A stretch of 64,000 nt of DNA from Oscillospiraceae bacterium (GCA_020054675.1 JAIHAL010000001.1:62001-126000); one strand, 5' to 3'; positions 17,303 to 27,264 are shown, counted from the first letter of the stretch. Translations and numbers: made by a program. Notes: generated by a model not told the origin, from the letters alone.

Positions 17303-18583
17303 CTATTGGTTGAGGAGTTTTTCTGCACTTGCAAGTTTTAAGCAAATGCAGAAAAGCTGCATGGCAAGCTCAAGTTCTTCAAGGGGAGGGTAGGTGGGCG
17401 CAATTCTTATGTTGCGGTCCCTTGGGTCAATTCCGTATGGGAAAGTTGCTCCGGCGCCGGTAAGCACAACGCCTGCGTCCTTGCAGAGGGAAACAACTCT
17501 TTTTGCGCAGCCGTCAAGGGTATCGACAGAAATAAAGTACCCGCCGTTTGGATTTTTCCATGACGCTATCCCAAGCGGAGCAATTTCTTTGTCAAGCGCT
17601 TCAAGCACCTTGTTGAATTTAGGTTCAATGATTTGACGGTGCTTTTTCATGTGTTCAAGCATATTTTCATATGTGCCGAAAAATTTCAAATGCCTGAGCT
17701 GATTCATTTTGTCATGTCCGATTGTTTGCATGGACATGATTTTCTTTATATGGTTTATGTTTTCCTCAGAGGCGCCCATAACCGCAACTCCGGCTCCGGC
17801 AAAGGTGATTTTTGAAGTTGAACCGAAAATATATACCATGTTTGGCTTTCCGGCCTTTTTGCATTCGTCAAGGATGTTGAGGAGCGTGTCTGGAGTATCT
17901 TTCAAATGGTGGATGCAGTAAGCATTGTCCCAGAAAATCCTGAAATCCTTTGCGGCCGGGGAAAGGTTTGCAAAGCGCTTTACGACTTCATCGGAATAAG
18001 TGATTCCCTCAGGGTTTGAATACATGGGCACGCACCAAATTCCCTTTATGAGCGAATCGCTTGAAACGAGCTTTTCAACCATATCCATGTCGGGACCATC
18101 GTCAAGCATAGGAACAGTAATAAGTTCAATGCCAAGGCTTTCGCAAATTCCAAAATGCCTGTCATATCCTGGGCTGGGGGCAAGAAATTTTATTTTTTCC
18201 TCTTTTGACCAAGGCTTTTCGCCCCCGGGAACGCCGTAAAGCATTGCCCTTACAACGGTGTCATACATAAGGTTAAGGCTTGAATTTCCATATACAATGG
18301 TTTCTTTTGGAGAAACACCAAGCATTTTTCCAAAAAACTCCTTTGCCTCCGGCAGACCGTCAACAAGCCCGTAGTTTCTGCAATCGGTTCCGTCCTTTGC
18401 AAGAGGTGATGACGTGCTGTTCAAAACATCAAGCATAGGCATGGAAAGGTCAAGCTGTTCAGCGCTTGGCTTTCCTCTTGACATATCAAGCTTAAGCCCC
18501 CTTGCCTTAAAGGCCTCATATTCCCTTATAACATCTTCTTTGAATTTTTCAAGCTCCGCTTTATTCATTTTACTGAGCTGCAT
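17303..18583 (-). CDS. Class I aminotransferase (PF12897/MocR-like aspartate aminotransferase type)
   Basis: A 426-residue fold-type I PLP enzyme. The PLP-binding lysine is Lys258 in FGSTSKITF, with the substrate-binding MYSNPEG at 187-193 and cofactor-contacting Asp219 in FWDNAY. The N-terminal sequence LDMSRGKPSAEQLDLS and GNSSLNLMYD are typical of the long AspB subgroup found widely in Clostridia and Actinobacteria. It starts at ATG 18583 behind GGGAGGAT. It probably transaminates aspartate or another amino acid; no pathway context is visible because it stands alone. Confidence 0.88.
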   Translation of the reverse strand: MQLSKMNKAELEKFKEDVIREYEAFKARGLKLDMSRGKPSAEQLDLSMPMLDVLNSTSSPLAKDGTDCRNYGLVDGLPEAKEFFGKMLGVSPKETIVYGNSSLNLMYDTVVRAMLYGVPGGEKPWSKEEKIKFLAPSPGYDRHFGICESLGIELITVPMLDDGPDMDMVEKLVSSDSLIKGIWCVPMYSNPEGITYSDEVVKRFANLSPAAKDFRIFWDNAYCIHHLKDTPDTLLNILDECKKAGKPNMVYIFGSTSKITFAGAGVAVMGASEENINHIKKIMSMQTIGHDKMNQLRHLKFFGTYENMLEHMKKHRQIIEPKFNKVLEALDKEIAPLGIASWKNPNGGYFISVDTLDGCAKRVVSLCKDAGVVLTGAGATFPYGIDPRDRNIRIAPTYPPLEELELAMQLFCICLKLASAEKLLNQ

Positions 18584-18632
18584 TGCTGGTATCCTCCCTG
18601 AAGATTTTTATTTTTGGATTTATTTCTTTTAT

Positions 18633-18661
18633 ATTGTATACCAAAATACAAGAAAATGCAA
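18633..18661 (-). promoter_or_regulatory. Promoter of the aminotransferase gene
   Basis: On the minus strand, TTGCAT (18656-18661), a 17-base spacer and TACAAT (18633-18638). Confidence 0.65.
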
Positions 18662-18692
18662 GTACTTTTTTGAAAACTTGCAAAATAATATT

Positions 18693-19808
18693 TTATTGAA
18701 AATCAATAAAGAGCGTTGCAATTATGCTGTTTGAAAGCAGACATCCCTTTGCGGTGAGCGAAATTTTTTTGCCGCAAACTTTGACAAGCCCGTTTTTTTC
18801 AAGGATATTACATTTTTGAAGGATTTTTTTGGCGTCTATCCCGTATTTTTTTTCGCAAAATTCCAAATCAAGCCCCTGCAAAAGCCTTATTCCAAGCATT
18901 GCAAATTCCTCAAAGCCTGCCGGGGAGGAATCGGTTATTTCTTTGCTTTGAAATGGATTCTTTATAAAGTCATCTAAGGATGGTTTTGCCGCGAATCTTT
19001 TTCCATCAAAAAAAGAATGGGCACCCGGCCCAATTCCGATGTATTCCTCGCATCTCCAATAATGAAGATTATGCCTGCATTCAAAAGTATTTTTAGCGAA
19101 ATTTGAAATCTCATATTGACGGAATCCTAAATCTTCCAAAACTTTGACGGCAAAAAGATAAAGCTCCGCGGTTTTGTCATCATCAGGCACGCAAAGCTTT
19201 ATTTGCTGACAGTCAAACGGAGTCCCTTTTTCTATTTTAAGCATATAAGCGGAAATATGCACAACAGGAAGCTTTGCCAAATCCGATATTGTTTTGTACA
19301 GCGAATTTTCAGTTTGTCCGGCAATGCCAAGCATTATGTCCGCCGAAATGTTTTCAAATCCCGCAAGAGCGGCATTTTCAATTGCCAAAATTGCTTCTTT
19401 GGAATTATGAAGCCTGCCTAAAAATTTAAGCTCATTTTCATCAAGACTTTGAACACCAAATGAAATCCTGTTAAATCCCGCCGCTTTTAAGTTTTTAAGC
19501 TTGTCCAAATCCACCGAGCATGGGTTTGCTTCAAGACTTATTTCAGGGTTTTCAAAGCCAAAAACCTCATCAGCCTTTTTTAAAATCCCATGCAGCATTT
19601 CCTCCGGCACGAGGGATGGAGTCCCTCCGCCGAAATAAACCGTGTTAATGGGGATTTTTCCATATTTTCCCCCGTAATGTTCAAGGTTTCGCAGAACTGC
19701 AAGGAACCAGCCTTCAACAAGCTCATTATTGACTTTTACCGAGTAAAAATCGCAATACGGGCACTTGCTTTTGCAAAAAGGAACGTGAATATAAAGTCCA
19801 ATAGCCAT
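18693..19808 (-). CDS. hemW: Radical SAM heme chaperone HemW (HemN-like)
   Basis: A 371-residue radical SAM protein. The cluster motif is CKSKCPYCDF in IHVPFCKSKCPYC near residue 12, followed by VYFGGGTPSL and the EANP motif of the HemN/HemW group. The extra N-terminal cysteine set of true coproporphyrinogen dehydrogenase is absent, which favours HemW, a heme-binding chaperone. I take ATG 19808, one base after the lepA stop; a TTG at 19817 is the alternative. The ribosome binding site is weak, so translation is probably coupled to lepA. Confidence 0.9.
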   Translation of the reverse strand: MAIGLYIHVPFCKSKCPYCDFYSVKVNNELVEGWFLAVLRNLEHYGGKYGKIPINTVYFGGGTPSLVPEEMLHGILKKADEVFGFENPEISLEANPCSVDLDKLKNLKAAGFNRISFGVQSLDENELKFLGRLHNSKEAILAIENAALAGFENISADIMLGIAGQTENSLYKTISDLAKLPVVHISAYMLKIEKGTPFDCQQIKLCVPDDDKTAELYLFAVKVLEDLGFRQYEISNFAKNTFECRHNLHYWRCEEYIGIGPGAHSFFDGKRFAAKPSLDDFIKNPFQSKEITDSSPAGFEEFAMLGIRLLQGLDLEFCEKKYGIDAKKILQKCNILEKNGLVKVCGKKISLTAKGCLLSNSIIATLFIDFQ

Positions 19809-19809
19809 A

Positions 19810-21615
19810 TCAGTCAAGCTTCAACACGGCCATAAAAGCCTCTTGCGGAACTTCCACCGAACCAAGCTGGCGCATCCTCTTTTTGCCTTCCTTTTGCTTT
19901 TCAAGAAGCTTTTTCTTTCTTGTTATATCTCCGCCATAGCATTTTGCAAGCACGTCCTTGCGCATGGCCTTTACTGTTTCGCGCGCAATTACCTTTCCGC
20001 CGACTGCCGCCTGTATCGGCACTTCAAAAAGCTGGCGCGGTATGTGTTCCTTTAAATTTTCAGCAATTTTCCTTGCCCTTGCATAGGCTTTGTCGGTGTG
20101 GATTATAAACGAAAGTGCGTCCACAACTTCGCCGTTTAGGAGTATATCAAGCTTTACAAGCTTGCTTGGAGCATAGCCTGTCATTTCATAGTCAAATGAA
20201 GCGTATCCCTTTGTCCTTGATTTTAATGCGTCAAAAAAGTCATATACTATTTCGTTAAGCGGAAGCTCATAATGCAAATTTACCCTTGAAGCGTCAAGGT
20301 ATTTCATATCCTTAAAAGTGCCTCTCCTGTCTTGGCAGAGGTCCATAACGTTGCCGACATAATCAGATGGGACAATGATATTCGCATTTACGACTGGTTC
20401 TTCCGCAAGAGATATTTTTGCCGGGTCCGGATAGTTTGATGGATTGTCTATATACTTCACTTCGCCGTCGGTAAGGGTAACCCTGTAAATAACAGACGGA
20501 GCGGTTGTGATAAGGTCAAGATTGTATTCCCTTTCAAGCCTTTCCTGTATTATTTCCATGTGCAGAAGTCCTAAAAATCCGCAGCGGAAACCAAATCCAA
20601 GAGCAATTGATGTTTCCGGCTCAAAGGAAAGGGAAGCATCATTGAGCTGAAGCTTTTCAAGCGCATCTCTCAAATCGCCGTATTTAGAGCCATCGGCAGG
20701 GTAAATTCCAGAAAAAACCATAGGATTTACTTTTTTGTATCCGGGCAAAGGTTCATCGCATGGGTTGTCGGCATCGGTTACCGTATCTCCGACGCGCGTG
20801 TCGCCTATGCTTTTAATTGAAGCCGCAATGTAGCCAACCTCGCCTGAATGCAGCTCCCCGACATTTATAAGGTCGGTAGCTCCCATAAATCCTGTTTCAA
20901 CCACAGTAAATTCGGCGCCTGTCGACATGAGCTTTATTTTCATGCCGTTCCTGACACAGCCTTCTTTTACCCTTACATAAATTATTACGCCTTTGTAGGA
21001 ATCGTAATAGCTGTCAAAAATAAGGGCTTTTAGCGGAGCATCGTCATCTCCGGAGGGAGCGGGGATATCCGTTATTACTTTTTCAAGCACTGCCCTTATA
21101 TTGGTGCCCATTTTTGCCGATATTTGCGGAGCATCCATTGCCGGTATGCCTATGATTTCCTCAATTTCCTTGCATACAGCGTCCGGATTTGCGGAAGGCA
21201 GGTCAATTTTGTTGACTACCGGAACAACTTCAAGGTTGTGTTCTATGGCAAGGTAAGTATTTGCAAGGGTTTGCGCTTCAATTCCCTGTGAAGCGTCAAC
21301 CACAAGGATTGCCCCCTCGCATGCGGCAAGCGAGCGTGAAACCTCATAATTAAAATCAACGTGGCCGGGCGTGTCTATAAGGTTGAAAATATAATCTTTC
21401 CCGTCGAGAGCGGTATATTTTAACCTTACGGCGCGGGCCTTTATTGTAATTCCGCGTTCGCGCTCAATGTCCATGTTGTCAAGGAGCTGGTCCTCCATGT
21501 CGCGGAGTTCCACTGCCGAAGTAAGCTCAAGAATCCTGTCCGCAAGGGTTGATTTTCCATGGTCTATGTGTGCTATAATGCAGAAATTCCTTATATTTTC
21601 ATGTCTGTGTGACAA
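19810..21615 (-). CDS. lepA: Elongation factor 4 (LepA)
   Basis: A 601-residue ribosome-bound translation GTPase. It has [13 protein letters not shown] (G1), RGITIKA (switch I), DTPGHVDF (G3), NKID (G4), and the LepA-specific C-terminal domain with [21 protein letters not shown] place the start at TTG 21615, because GAGGTGG then has normal spacing, rather than at GTG 21624, which lies within that site. The order lepA-hemW is widespread in Firmicutes. Confidence 0.96.
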   Translation of the reverse strand: MSHRHENIRNFCIIAHIDHGKSTLADRILELTSAVELRDMEDQLLDNMDIERERGITIKARAVRLKYTALDGKDYIFNLIDTPGHVDFNYEVSRSLAACEGAILVVDASQGIEAQTLANTYLAIEHNLEVVPVVNKIDLPSANPDAVCKEIEEIIGIPAMDAPQISAKMGTNIRAVLEKVITDIPAPSGDDDAPLKALIFDSYYDSYKGVIIYVRVKEGCVRNGMKIKLMSTGAEFTVVETGFMGATDLINVGELHSGEVGYIAASIKSIGDTRVGDTVTDADNPCDEPLPGYKKVNPMVFSGIYPADGSKYGDLRDALEKLQLNDASLSFEPETSIALGFGFRCGFLGLLHMEIIQERLEREYNLDLITTAPSVIYRVTLTDGEVKYIDNPSNYPDPAKISLAEEPVVNANIIVPSDYVGNVMDLCQDRRGTFKDMKYLDASRVNLHYELPLNEIVYDFFDALKSRTKGYASFDYEMTGYAPSKLVKLDILLNGEVVDALSFIIHTDKAYARARKIAENLKEHIPRQLFEVPIQAAVGGKVIARETVKAMRKDVLAKCYGGDITRKKKLLEKQKEGKKRMRQLGSVEVPQEAFMAVLKLD

Positions 21616-21651
21616 AAAAACCACCTCAATTAAAAATATACATATCGATTT

Positions 21652-21680
21652 ATTATAGCATAAATAAAATTTCTTGTAAA
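21652..21680 (-). promoter_or_regulatory. Promoter of lepA-hemW
   Basis: On the minus strand, TTTACA (21675-21680), a 17-base spacer and TATAAT (21652-21657) with an extended TGC. Confidence 0.75.
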
Positions 21681-21753
21681 TCCATATAAAAAGCCCTTTA
21701 AGGAATATTTTTCATAGCCTTTGGGGAAATTATGCTTAGGGGTGATTTGTCAG

Positions 21754-22434
21754 ATGGCTGTAATTTTTATAAGGGCGGTAATACTTTATGCGGTCATCGT
21801 GTTTGCCGTACGTTTGATGGGGAAAAGGCAGATAGGGGAACTTCAGCCTTCAGAACTTGTTATAACCATTTTGGTTTCCAATATTGCCACATTGCCGGTT
21901 GAGGACCCGTCCATGCCGATGCTCATGGGAATAATTCCGATAATTGTGCTCGTTTGCCTTGATGTTATTATGTCCGGCCTTACCCTTAAATGCAGAAGAC
22001 TGCGGACCATTGTATCTGGAAGCCCTAAAATAATAATTCGCGACGGAGTGATAGACCAGGAGCAAATGAGGGTTTTAAGGTTTTCTATTGATGATTTGAT
22101 GGAATCCCTGCATGCCTGCAATATTTTTGATATTTCGGAGGTCCAGTTTGCCATTGTTGAAACAACCGGAAAAGTTTCTGTGTACCAAAAGCAAAGCTTC
22201 CAGCCGGTGAGCGCCAAAACGCTTGGAATAGGAATCAAGCCTAAGAATCCGCCGTTTATAGTTATTGATGATGGGATTTTGCTTGTGGAATCACTAAAAA
22301 GCATAAACCGCGATATGAAGTGGCTTGAGGATATTCTGCGCGCAAATAATGTTTCTGTAAGGGAAGTTTTCCTGCTTTCAGCAGATATTAACGGGAAATA
22401 TACCCTTATCAAAAAGGAGAAAAAGAAAAAATGA
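21754..22434 (+). CDS. DUF421 (YetF-like) membrane protein
   Basis: A 226-residue protein with about three N-terminal membrane helices and a soluble C-terminal domain. The family signature AVRLMGKRQIGELQPSELVI near residues 20-40 is clear, with LPVEDPS after it. The start is ATG 21754 behind AGGGGTGA; a TTG at 21721 has no ribosome binding site. The YetF/YcaP family is common in spore formers and has no settled biochemical role. It overlaps the DUF4363 gene by ATGA, a pairing often seen in Clostridia. Confidence 0.88.
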   Translation: MAVIFIRAVILYAVIVFAVRLMGKRQIGELQPSELVITILVSNIATLPVEDPSMPMLMGIIPIIVLVCLDVIMSGLTLKCRRLRTIVSGSPKIIIRDGVIDQEQMRVLRFSIDDLMESLHACNIFDISEVQFAIVETTGKVSVYQKQSFQPVSAKTLGIGIKPKNPPFIVIDDGILLVESLKSINRDMKWLEDILRANNVSVREVFLLSADINGKYTLIKKEKKKK

Positions 22435-22808
22435 AGAGGGTAAAGCTTTGCTGCATAATACTTATTTTCATAATAGCATTTTCGGCGGGCATGCTGAAAC
22501 TTATTGATATGCGCTGCGATGAAATGCTTGCAACCGTTTCGGAAATAGAAGTTTTGCTTGAAAAAAAAGAAACAGCCCGTGCAATTGAAAAAACAGACGA
22601 GCTGAATCTTTTATGGGGGAAGTATTACAAACTGCTTTCGTGCCTTGTAAAACATGACAAGCTTTCGGAAATAAATGCTTCTGTTGCCAAAATAAAACCT
22701 TTAATAAAGTCCGAAAACGCCGAAGTTTTTTCGGAATTGAAAAGTCTTTCTTATCGTTTCAGCCTTATAAAAGACACAGAATTTCCGTATTGGCACAATA
22801 TCCTTTAA
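22431..22808 (+). CDS. DUF4363 family protein
   Basis: A 125-residue protein with one N-terminal membrane helix (about 7-24) and a helical, Lys/Glu-rich remainder outside or inside the membrane. The length, the topology and the overlap with a DUF421 gene match DUF4363. The function is unknown. Its 3' end overlaps the convergent nrdR gene by four bases. Confidence 0.7.
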   Translation: MKRVKLCCIILIFIIAFSAGMLKLIDMRCDEMLATVSEIEVLLEKKETARAIEKTDELNLLWGKYYKLLSCLVKHDKLSEINASVAKIKPLIKSENAEVFSELKSLSYRFSLIKDTEFPYWHNIL

Positions 22809-23257
22809 TTTTTTTCGGAATCAAGCTCCGAAATAATTTTTATAAAGCTTTCAACGTCGCTGAAATCCTTATAAACGGAAGCAAAGCGGACATATGCCAC
22901 AAGGTCTATTTTTTTAAGCATATTTAGGACCATATCGCCAATTTCAACCGAAGTAACCTGGTTTTGCATTTTGTTTGCATAATAGTTTTCAATTTCGTCA
23001 ACCATTTTGTTGACGTCATCCACACTTACCGGACGCTTTTTAATAGCGCTGTATATGCCTTTAATAAGCTTGTTTCGGTCAAAGGGCTCATAGCTTTTGT
23101 CCCTTTTGAGCACCATTAAAAGAGGCATTTCAACAACCTCATAGGTTGTAAATCTTTTGCCGCAGTTTGTGCATTCCCGTCGCCGGCGCTTTTTGTTTTC
23201 CGCCGGACGTGAATCTATGACTTTTGTATCCTCATAACCGCAGAACGGACAACGCAT
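22805..23257 (-). CDS. nrdR: Transcriptional repressor NrdR
   Basis: A 150-residue repressor of ribonucleotide reductase genes. The N-terminal zinc ribbon MRCPFCGYEDTKVIDSR...RRRRECTNCGKRFTTYE has four cysteines, and the ATP-cone domain follows (LMVLKRDKSYEPFDRNKL). The start is ATG 23257 behind GGAGGG; an ATG five codons earlier overlaps that site. No nrd genes are nearby, so it acts in trans on NrdR boxes elsewhere. Confidence 0.97.
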   Translation of the reverse strand: MRCPFCGYEDTKVIDSRPAENKKRRRRECTNCGKRFTTYEVVEMPLLMVLKRDKSYEPFDRNKLIKGIYSAIKKRPVSVDDVNKMVDEIENYYANKMQNQVTSVEIGDMVLNMLKKIDLVAYVRFASVYKDFSDVESFIKIISELDSEKN

Positions 23258-23290
23258 ATATTTGCCCTCCATAGATTTTTATGTAATTAA

Positions 23291-23319
23291 ATATTATCAA
23301 ATCGCAGGAGGTTTTTCAA
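23291..23319 (-). promoter_or_regulatory. Promoter of nrdR
   Basis: On the minus strand, TTGAAA (23314-23319), a 17-base spacer and TAATAT (23291-23296). Confidence 0.6.
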
Positions 23320-23330
23320 GCCGCTAAAAG

Positions 23331-23642
23331 TTAATATTTTGATACAAGGAAATCATAAGCTATGTCTTTTAACGTGCATGGCAGAACTATGTTGTCCACA
23401 AGCATGTCAAAGAGTTCGTTTGCAGTTTCAAAATTTGAGCTGATGTCTTTGACAACTTCAACTTCGTTTGGTGAAAAAAGCGAGGAGAATATTTTTACTC
23501 CATACACGCAGGCATGTTTACCGTCGATAAGGGCATCCGATTTTATAAGACTGTAAATAAGGTGCCCTCCGCCCAAAACTGCTTCCCTTACGGTTTCCGC
23601 AGATTTGGATATTGTTTTTGTCGGTTCTTTTAAAGCTATCAT
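23331..23642 (-). CDS. Small conserved clostridial protein, possibly DUF6514
   Basis: A 103-residue soluble protein. The middle (ACVYGVKIFSSLFSPNEVEVVKDISS) and end (NIVLPCTLKDIAYDFL) resemble the small Clostridia family I know as DUF6514, with a YG(V/I)xI strand and a C-terminal CTLxDIxxDFL. The role is unknown. GAGGG precedes ATG 23642. It lies just upstream of nrdR in the same direction but is separated by the nrdR promoter. Confidence 0.55.
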   Translation of the reverse strand: MIALKEPTKTISKSAETVREAVLGGGHLIYSLIKSDALIDGKHACVYGVKIFSSLFSPNEVEVVKDISSNFETANELFDMLVDNIVLPCTLKDIAYDFLVSKY

Positions 23643-24075
23643 TTGATTTCCCTCTTTCTTGTTTTAATTTTTGTTTAGAAGATAATTCATATTATATACA
23701 TCCTTTTGGAATTTTGAAAGAGAAACAATTCGCACAGTATGACAAAAAAATACATTTTCAACATCAAATCAACAAAATCATAAACAATTAGTTGCGCAAA
23801 TCATCGAAATGTCGAAACATTCTATAATTTGTACAAAACATTTATTTTTTTCTTTTTGAAAATGATAAATTTGTATATTTAATACAAGTGATATATAAAG
23901 AGCCTAAAATTACATTCAGTAAAATTATGTTAATGTGGGGATGAAATATTTTAATTTGCTAAAAAATTAAAAAATCAGCAAAAAAATTGTGCATTCTTTG
24001 TCTTGATATAAAACGTTTTCTATATTATAGTAAAAAGGTATGGGGTTGTCCGAAATAAAAATTCAGGAGGTCAAT
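23643..24075. other. AT-rich intergenic region before the purine permease gene
   Basis: More than 400 bases, very AT-rich, with no gene. I looked for a purine riboswitch before the permease and did not find its conserved core. TTGATA at 24003 with an AT-rich TATATTATA about 15 bases later may be a weak promoter. Nothing else is supported. Confidence 0.5.
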
Positions 24076-25533
24076 ATGGAGAAATTTTTTAAACTTAGGG
24101 AAAACAACACCAAAGTTTCGACAGAAGTCATTGCCGGATTTACAACATTTTTTGCAATGGCATACATCCTTTTTATCAACCCGAGCATTCTTTCATCAAC
24201 CGGAATGCCGTCACAGGCAGTCTTCCTTGCAACAATCATCGCATCAGCGATAGGAACGCTTGTAATGGGACTTTTTGCAAATGTTCCTTACGCTCAAGCT
24301 CCCGGAATGGGACTTAACGCATTTTTTACTTATACCGTATGCTTTGCCCTTGGCTTTACATGGCAGCAGGCGCTTGCGCTTGTGTTTATCTGCGGAGTGG
24401 TGAACATACTCATCACCGTAACAAAGGTGCGCAAATCCATAATCAAGGCAATTCCCGCATCTTTGCAAAGCGCAATCAGCGGCGGCATAGGAATTTTCAT
24501 TGCTTATATCGGTGTTAAAAACGCAAATTTCATCAATTTTACTTCCGATGCCGGGAAAATCATTTCAATCAACGGCTCCGCATTTTCGGCAAACGGAACT
24601 TATGAAAACATCAACTCTGTTGTTACAAACGGCGGGATAGTGCCGGCGCTTGTAAATTTCAACAATGCCACTGTTCTTTTGGCTGTTTTCGGACTTATTT
24701 TAACTGTTGTTTTGCTTGTTCTTAAAGTAAAGGGAGCTATTTTGCTCAGCATTATTGCAACCACGATTGTCGGAATTCCTTTTGGAATTGTTGATGTTTC
24801 CTCTGCAAAGATAAGCTTTGACAGCCTTGGTACATCTTTCTCCGAACTTGGCACAACTTTTGGCGCGGCTTTTGGCAGCGATGGAATGCTTTCTCTGTTT
24901 GACGACCCTTCAAGAATTCCTCTTGTAATAATGACTGTATTTGCATTCAGCCTTTCCGATATATTTGATACAATCGGAACTTTTATAGGAACCGGAAAGC
25001 GTTCGGGAATATTCAGCGATGCCGACATTCAATCGCTTGAAACAACCTCAGGGTTTAAGACAAAGATGGACAGGGCTTTGTTTGCCGATGCTATTGCAAC
25101 TTCAGTGGGAGCTATTTTCGGAACGTCCAATACAACCACTTATGTTGAAAGCTCTGCTGGAATAGAGGCAGGCGGACGCACCGGACTTACCAGCGTTGTT
25201 ACCGCACTTCTCTTTATTGCAAGCATAATTTTTGCCCCTGTTGTAGGAATTGTGCCTGCGGCGGCTACCGCTCCGGCGCTTATTGTTGTCGGAATCATGA
25301 TGATGGGCTCATTCAAGGAAATTGAATGGACTGATTTTGAGGAAGCTGTTCCCGCATTCTTTGCAGCGGTATTTATGTCATTCTGTTATAGCATTTCTTA
25401 CGGCATTGCGGCAGGATTTATCTTCTACTGCATAGTAAAGGCTATAAAGGGCAAATTTAAGGAAATACACCCGATTTTGCTTGTTTCTGCGATACTCTTT
25501 ATCTTAAACTTTATTGTAATGTCAATACTTTAA
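24076..25533 (+). CDS. NCS2-family purine permease (PbuG/AzgA type)
   Basis: A 485-residue integral membrane protein with about 12-14 helices. The family motifs are FTTFFAMAYILFINPSIL near residue 22, NVPYAQAPGMGLNAFFTY near 70-87, SLSDIFDTIGTFIGTG near 295 and the GTSNTTTYVESSAGIEAGGRTG stretch near 350, which belongs to the AzgA/PbuG branch for hypoxanthine, guanine or adenine. AGGAGG at 24065-24070 sets the start at ATG 24076. It is monocistronic with its own terminator. Confidence 0.93.
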   Translation: MEKFFKLRENNTKVSTEVIAGFTTFFAMAYILFINPSILSSTGMPSQAVFLATIIASAIGTLVMGLFANVPYAQAPGMGLNAFFTYTVCFALGFTWQQALALVFICGVVNILITVTKVRKSIIKAIPASLQSAISGGIGIFIAYIGVKNANFINFTSDAGKIISINGSAFSANGTYENINSVVTNGGIVPALVNFNNATVLLAVFGLILTVVLLVLKVKGAILLSIIATTIVGIPFGIVDVSSAKISFDSLGTSFSELGTTFGAAFGSDGMLSLFDDPSRIPLVIMTVFAFSLSDIFDTIGTFIGTGKRSGIFSDADIQSLETTSGFKTKMDRALFADAIATSVGAIFGTSNTTTYVESSAGIEAGGRTGLTSVVTALLFIASIIFAPVVGIVPAAATAPALIVVGIMMMGSFKEIEWTDFEEAVPAFFAAVFMSFCYSISYGIAAGFIFYCIVKAIKGKFKEIHPILLVSAILFILNFIVMSIL

Positions 25534-25574
25534 TTAAATTGCAGCAAAGGCATTTCCAATTATGAATAAAAAAT

Positions 25575-25616
25575 ATCGGCATGGTTTGGATTGATTCCGG
25601 CTGTGCCGATTTTTTA
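25575..25616 (+). terminator. Terminator of the purine permease gene
   Basis: ATCGGCA (25575-25581) pairs with TGCCGAT (25604-25610), with weaker inner pairs, followed by a T-run. Confidence 0.8.
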
Positions 25617-25619
25617 TAT

Positions 25620-25648
25620 TTGGCAGCATATTGATAGGACTGTATAAT
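25620..25648 (+). promoter_or_regulatory. Promoter of spoIIM
   Basis: TTGGCA (25620-25625), 17-base spacer, TATAAT (25643-25648). It looks like a vegetative promoter, although spoIIM in Bacillus is under sigma-E. Confidence 0.55.
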
Positions 25649-25721
25649 GCCATGCAAATAATGAATACCACTTTTATTTTTTGAATATATTTTAATATCA
25701 AAAAAATAAAGGAAGAGGCTT

Positions 25722-26348
25722 ATGGTTGAATTTGAAAGGACAGGCACTTTGCCGAAAAGGAAACTTCCCGGACTTAAAGGAAAGGCATCGCTTATGCTGC
25801 TTATGTTTTTGGTGCTGCTTGGAGTGCTTGCCGGAACCCTTGTTTTCTGCAATATGAGCGGAGCAGATATTTCAGATTTGTCTTTTGTAACTCAGGGTTT
25901 TATTAAAGAGAGAGCGGAGCATACTTTTATTCAGACTTTTTTAGAATCTTTTTCAAGCTCGTCGCTTCTTGTTCTGGTTTGCTTTTTAATGGGATTTTGG
26001 GCGATAGCCCAGCCGTTTGAACTTCTTGTTCCTTTTTTCCGCGGACTTGGGCTTGGTGCGTCAATGTCTTATATTTATGCCATGTATGGCATAAAAGGCT
26101 TTTTCATAATTTTAATAATGATTTTGCCCCATGCGGTTATTTCTTCGGTTGCAATAATTTTTTCAGCAAGGGAGAGCATCAGGCTTTCAAATCTTTTTGC
26201 TGAAACTGTTGTAAATGGGAACAATTCAAATATGGCTTCCTGCATAAAACTTTATCTATTGAAATTTTTAATTTTGTTTGTTATAATAGGATTATCTTCA
26301 TTACTCGACAGTATTCTTACATTTGTTTTTGCAGGAATTTTGTTTTAA
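25722..26348 (+). CDS. spoIIM: Stage II sporulation protein M family (SpoIIM)
   Basis: A 208-residue membrane protein with about five helices. The arrangement of a short cytoplasmic N-terminus, a first helix at 22-42, an outside loop, then four helices with LVCFLMGFWAIAQPFELLVPFFRGLGLGA matches SpoIIM (DUF95). In Bacillus, SpoIIM works with SpoIID and SpoIIP in peptidoglycan hydrolysis during forespore engulfment. Its presence supports a spore-forming host. AAAGGAAG precedes the ATG. The DUF624 gene follows after 30 bases. Confidence 0.82.
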   Translation: MVEFERTGTLPKRKLPGLKGKASLMLLMFLVLLGVLAGTLVFCNMSGADISDLSFVTQGFIKERAEHTFIQTFLESFSSSSLLVLVCFLMGFWAIAQPFELLVPFFRGLGLGASMSYIYAMYGIKGFFIILIMILPHAVISSVAIIFSARESIRLSNLFAETVVNGNNSNMASCIKLYLLKFLILFVIIGLSSLLDSILTFVFAGILF

Positions 26349-26378
26349 ATCTATAAAAGGTTAAGGAGTTGCATTTGT

Positions 26379-27212
26379 TTGGGTTTGTTTAGCATAAATT
26401 ATTCAAAGGCGGGACCGGGAGTTCCTAAAAACGGTCCGAAAAAGAAGCCTTTTTTTCTTTTTTGGGAAATCTTTTTCAGAAAGTTTTGGAAGCTTGTTCC
26501 TCTTAACATAGTATATTTTTTGCTTTGCCTGCCGATAATAACAATAGGTCCGGCAACGGCCGGCTTTACAAAGGTTATAAGGAATTTTTCCCAAGAAAAG
26601 CATGCTTTTGTCTGGTCTGATTTTTTTGAAGCCTTTATGAAAAATTTAAAGCAGGCGTTTCCGGTGGGTATTTTTGATGTCCTTGTAACGGTAAGCATTG
26701 TTTTGGGATTTCAAATTTATCCCTCAATGGCTGCACAAAATTCTTTTTATTATGTTCCTTATGTTTTAAGCATAAGCATAGGCATAATACTTTTAATAAT
26801 GCATTTTTATATATATCTTATGATTGTAACTGTGGACTTGCCGCTTAAAAATATATTTAAAAATGCCTTTATACTTTCTTGCGTTGCGATAAAGAAGAAT
26901 TTGATTACACTTGTTTGCGTTGTATTGGTAATCGGAGGAGTATTCGCTCTTTCATGGTATGTAAGCATGTTCTTTTTATTGCTTTATCCTTTGATTGCCC
27001 TTTCGCTTGCGCAAATGATAATATGCTTTAATTCCTATCCTGTAATTCAAAAGTATATTATCAATCCTTATTACGAGGAAAGAGGGGAACAAAATCCCGA
27101 AACAAGGTATCTTCAGCCGCTTGGCGAAGAAGAGGCTGTGTTTACCGATAAAGGCGGCAGTGAAGCTCCTATAAAAGGACAGCAAAACAGGAAAGGAAAA
27201 ATTATTTCCTGA
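26379..27212 (+). CDS. DUF624 (YesL-like) membrane protein
   Basis: A 277-residue protein with about five membrane helices (first near 38-60) and a polar C-terminal tail of about 60 residues. The N-terminal sequence FWEIFFRKFWKLVPLNIVYFLLCLPIITIGPATAG is the DUF624 signature, best known from YesL in sugar ABC loci. No sugar genes are nearby, so the role is unclear. It starts with TTG 26379, about 10 bases after AAGGAG. Confidence 0.8.
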   Translation: MGLFSINYSKAGPGVPKNGPKKKPFFLFWEIFFRKFWKLVPLNIVYFLLCLPIITIGPATAGFTKVIRNFSQEKHAFVWSDFFEAFMKNLKQAFPVGIFDVLVTVSIVLGFQIYPSMAAQNSFYYVPYVLSISIGIILLIMHFYIYLMIVTVDLPLKNIFKNAFILSCVAIKKNLITLVCVVLVIGGVFALSWYVSMFFLLLYPLIALSLAQMIICFNSYPVIQKYIINPYYEERGEQNPETRYLQPLGEEEAVFTDKGGSEAPIKGQQNRKGKIIS

Positions 27213-27229
27213 AAATCTTGAAAATTCTC

Positions 27230-27258
27230 TTTACAAATTTCAAAAAATTTGGTATAAT
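27230..27258 (+). promoter_or_regulatory. Promoter of rpsO (and pnp)
   Basis: TTTACA (27230-27235), 17-base spacer, TATAAT (27253-27258). It is followed by a leader of about 115 bases. Confidence 0.8.
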
Positions 27259-27264
27259 CTTATT

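Noticed and set aside
23643-24075. Possible purine riboswitch before the purine permease gene
   Set aside because: The conserved junction and loop sequences of the purine aptamer are missing; only scattered A/T-rich similarity is seen.
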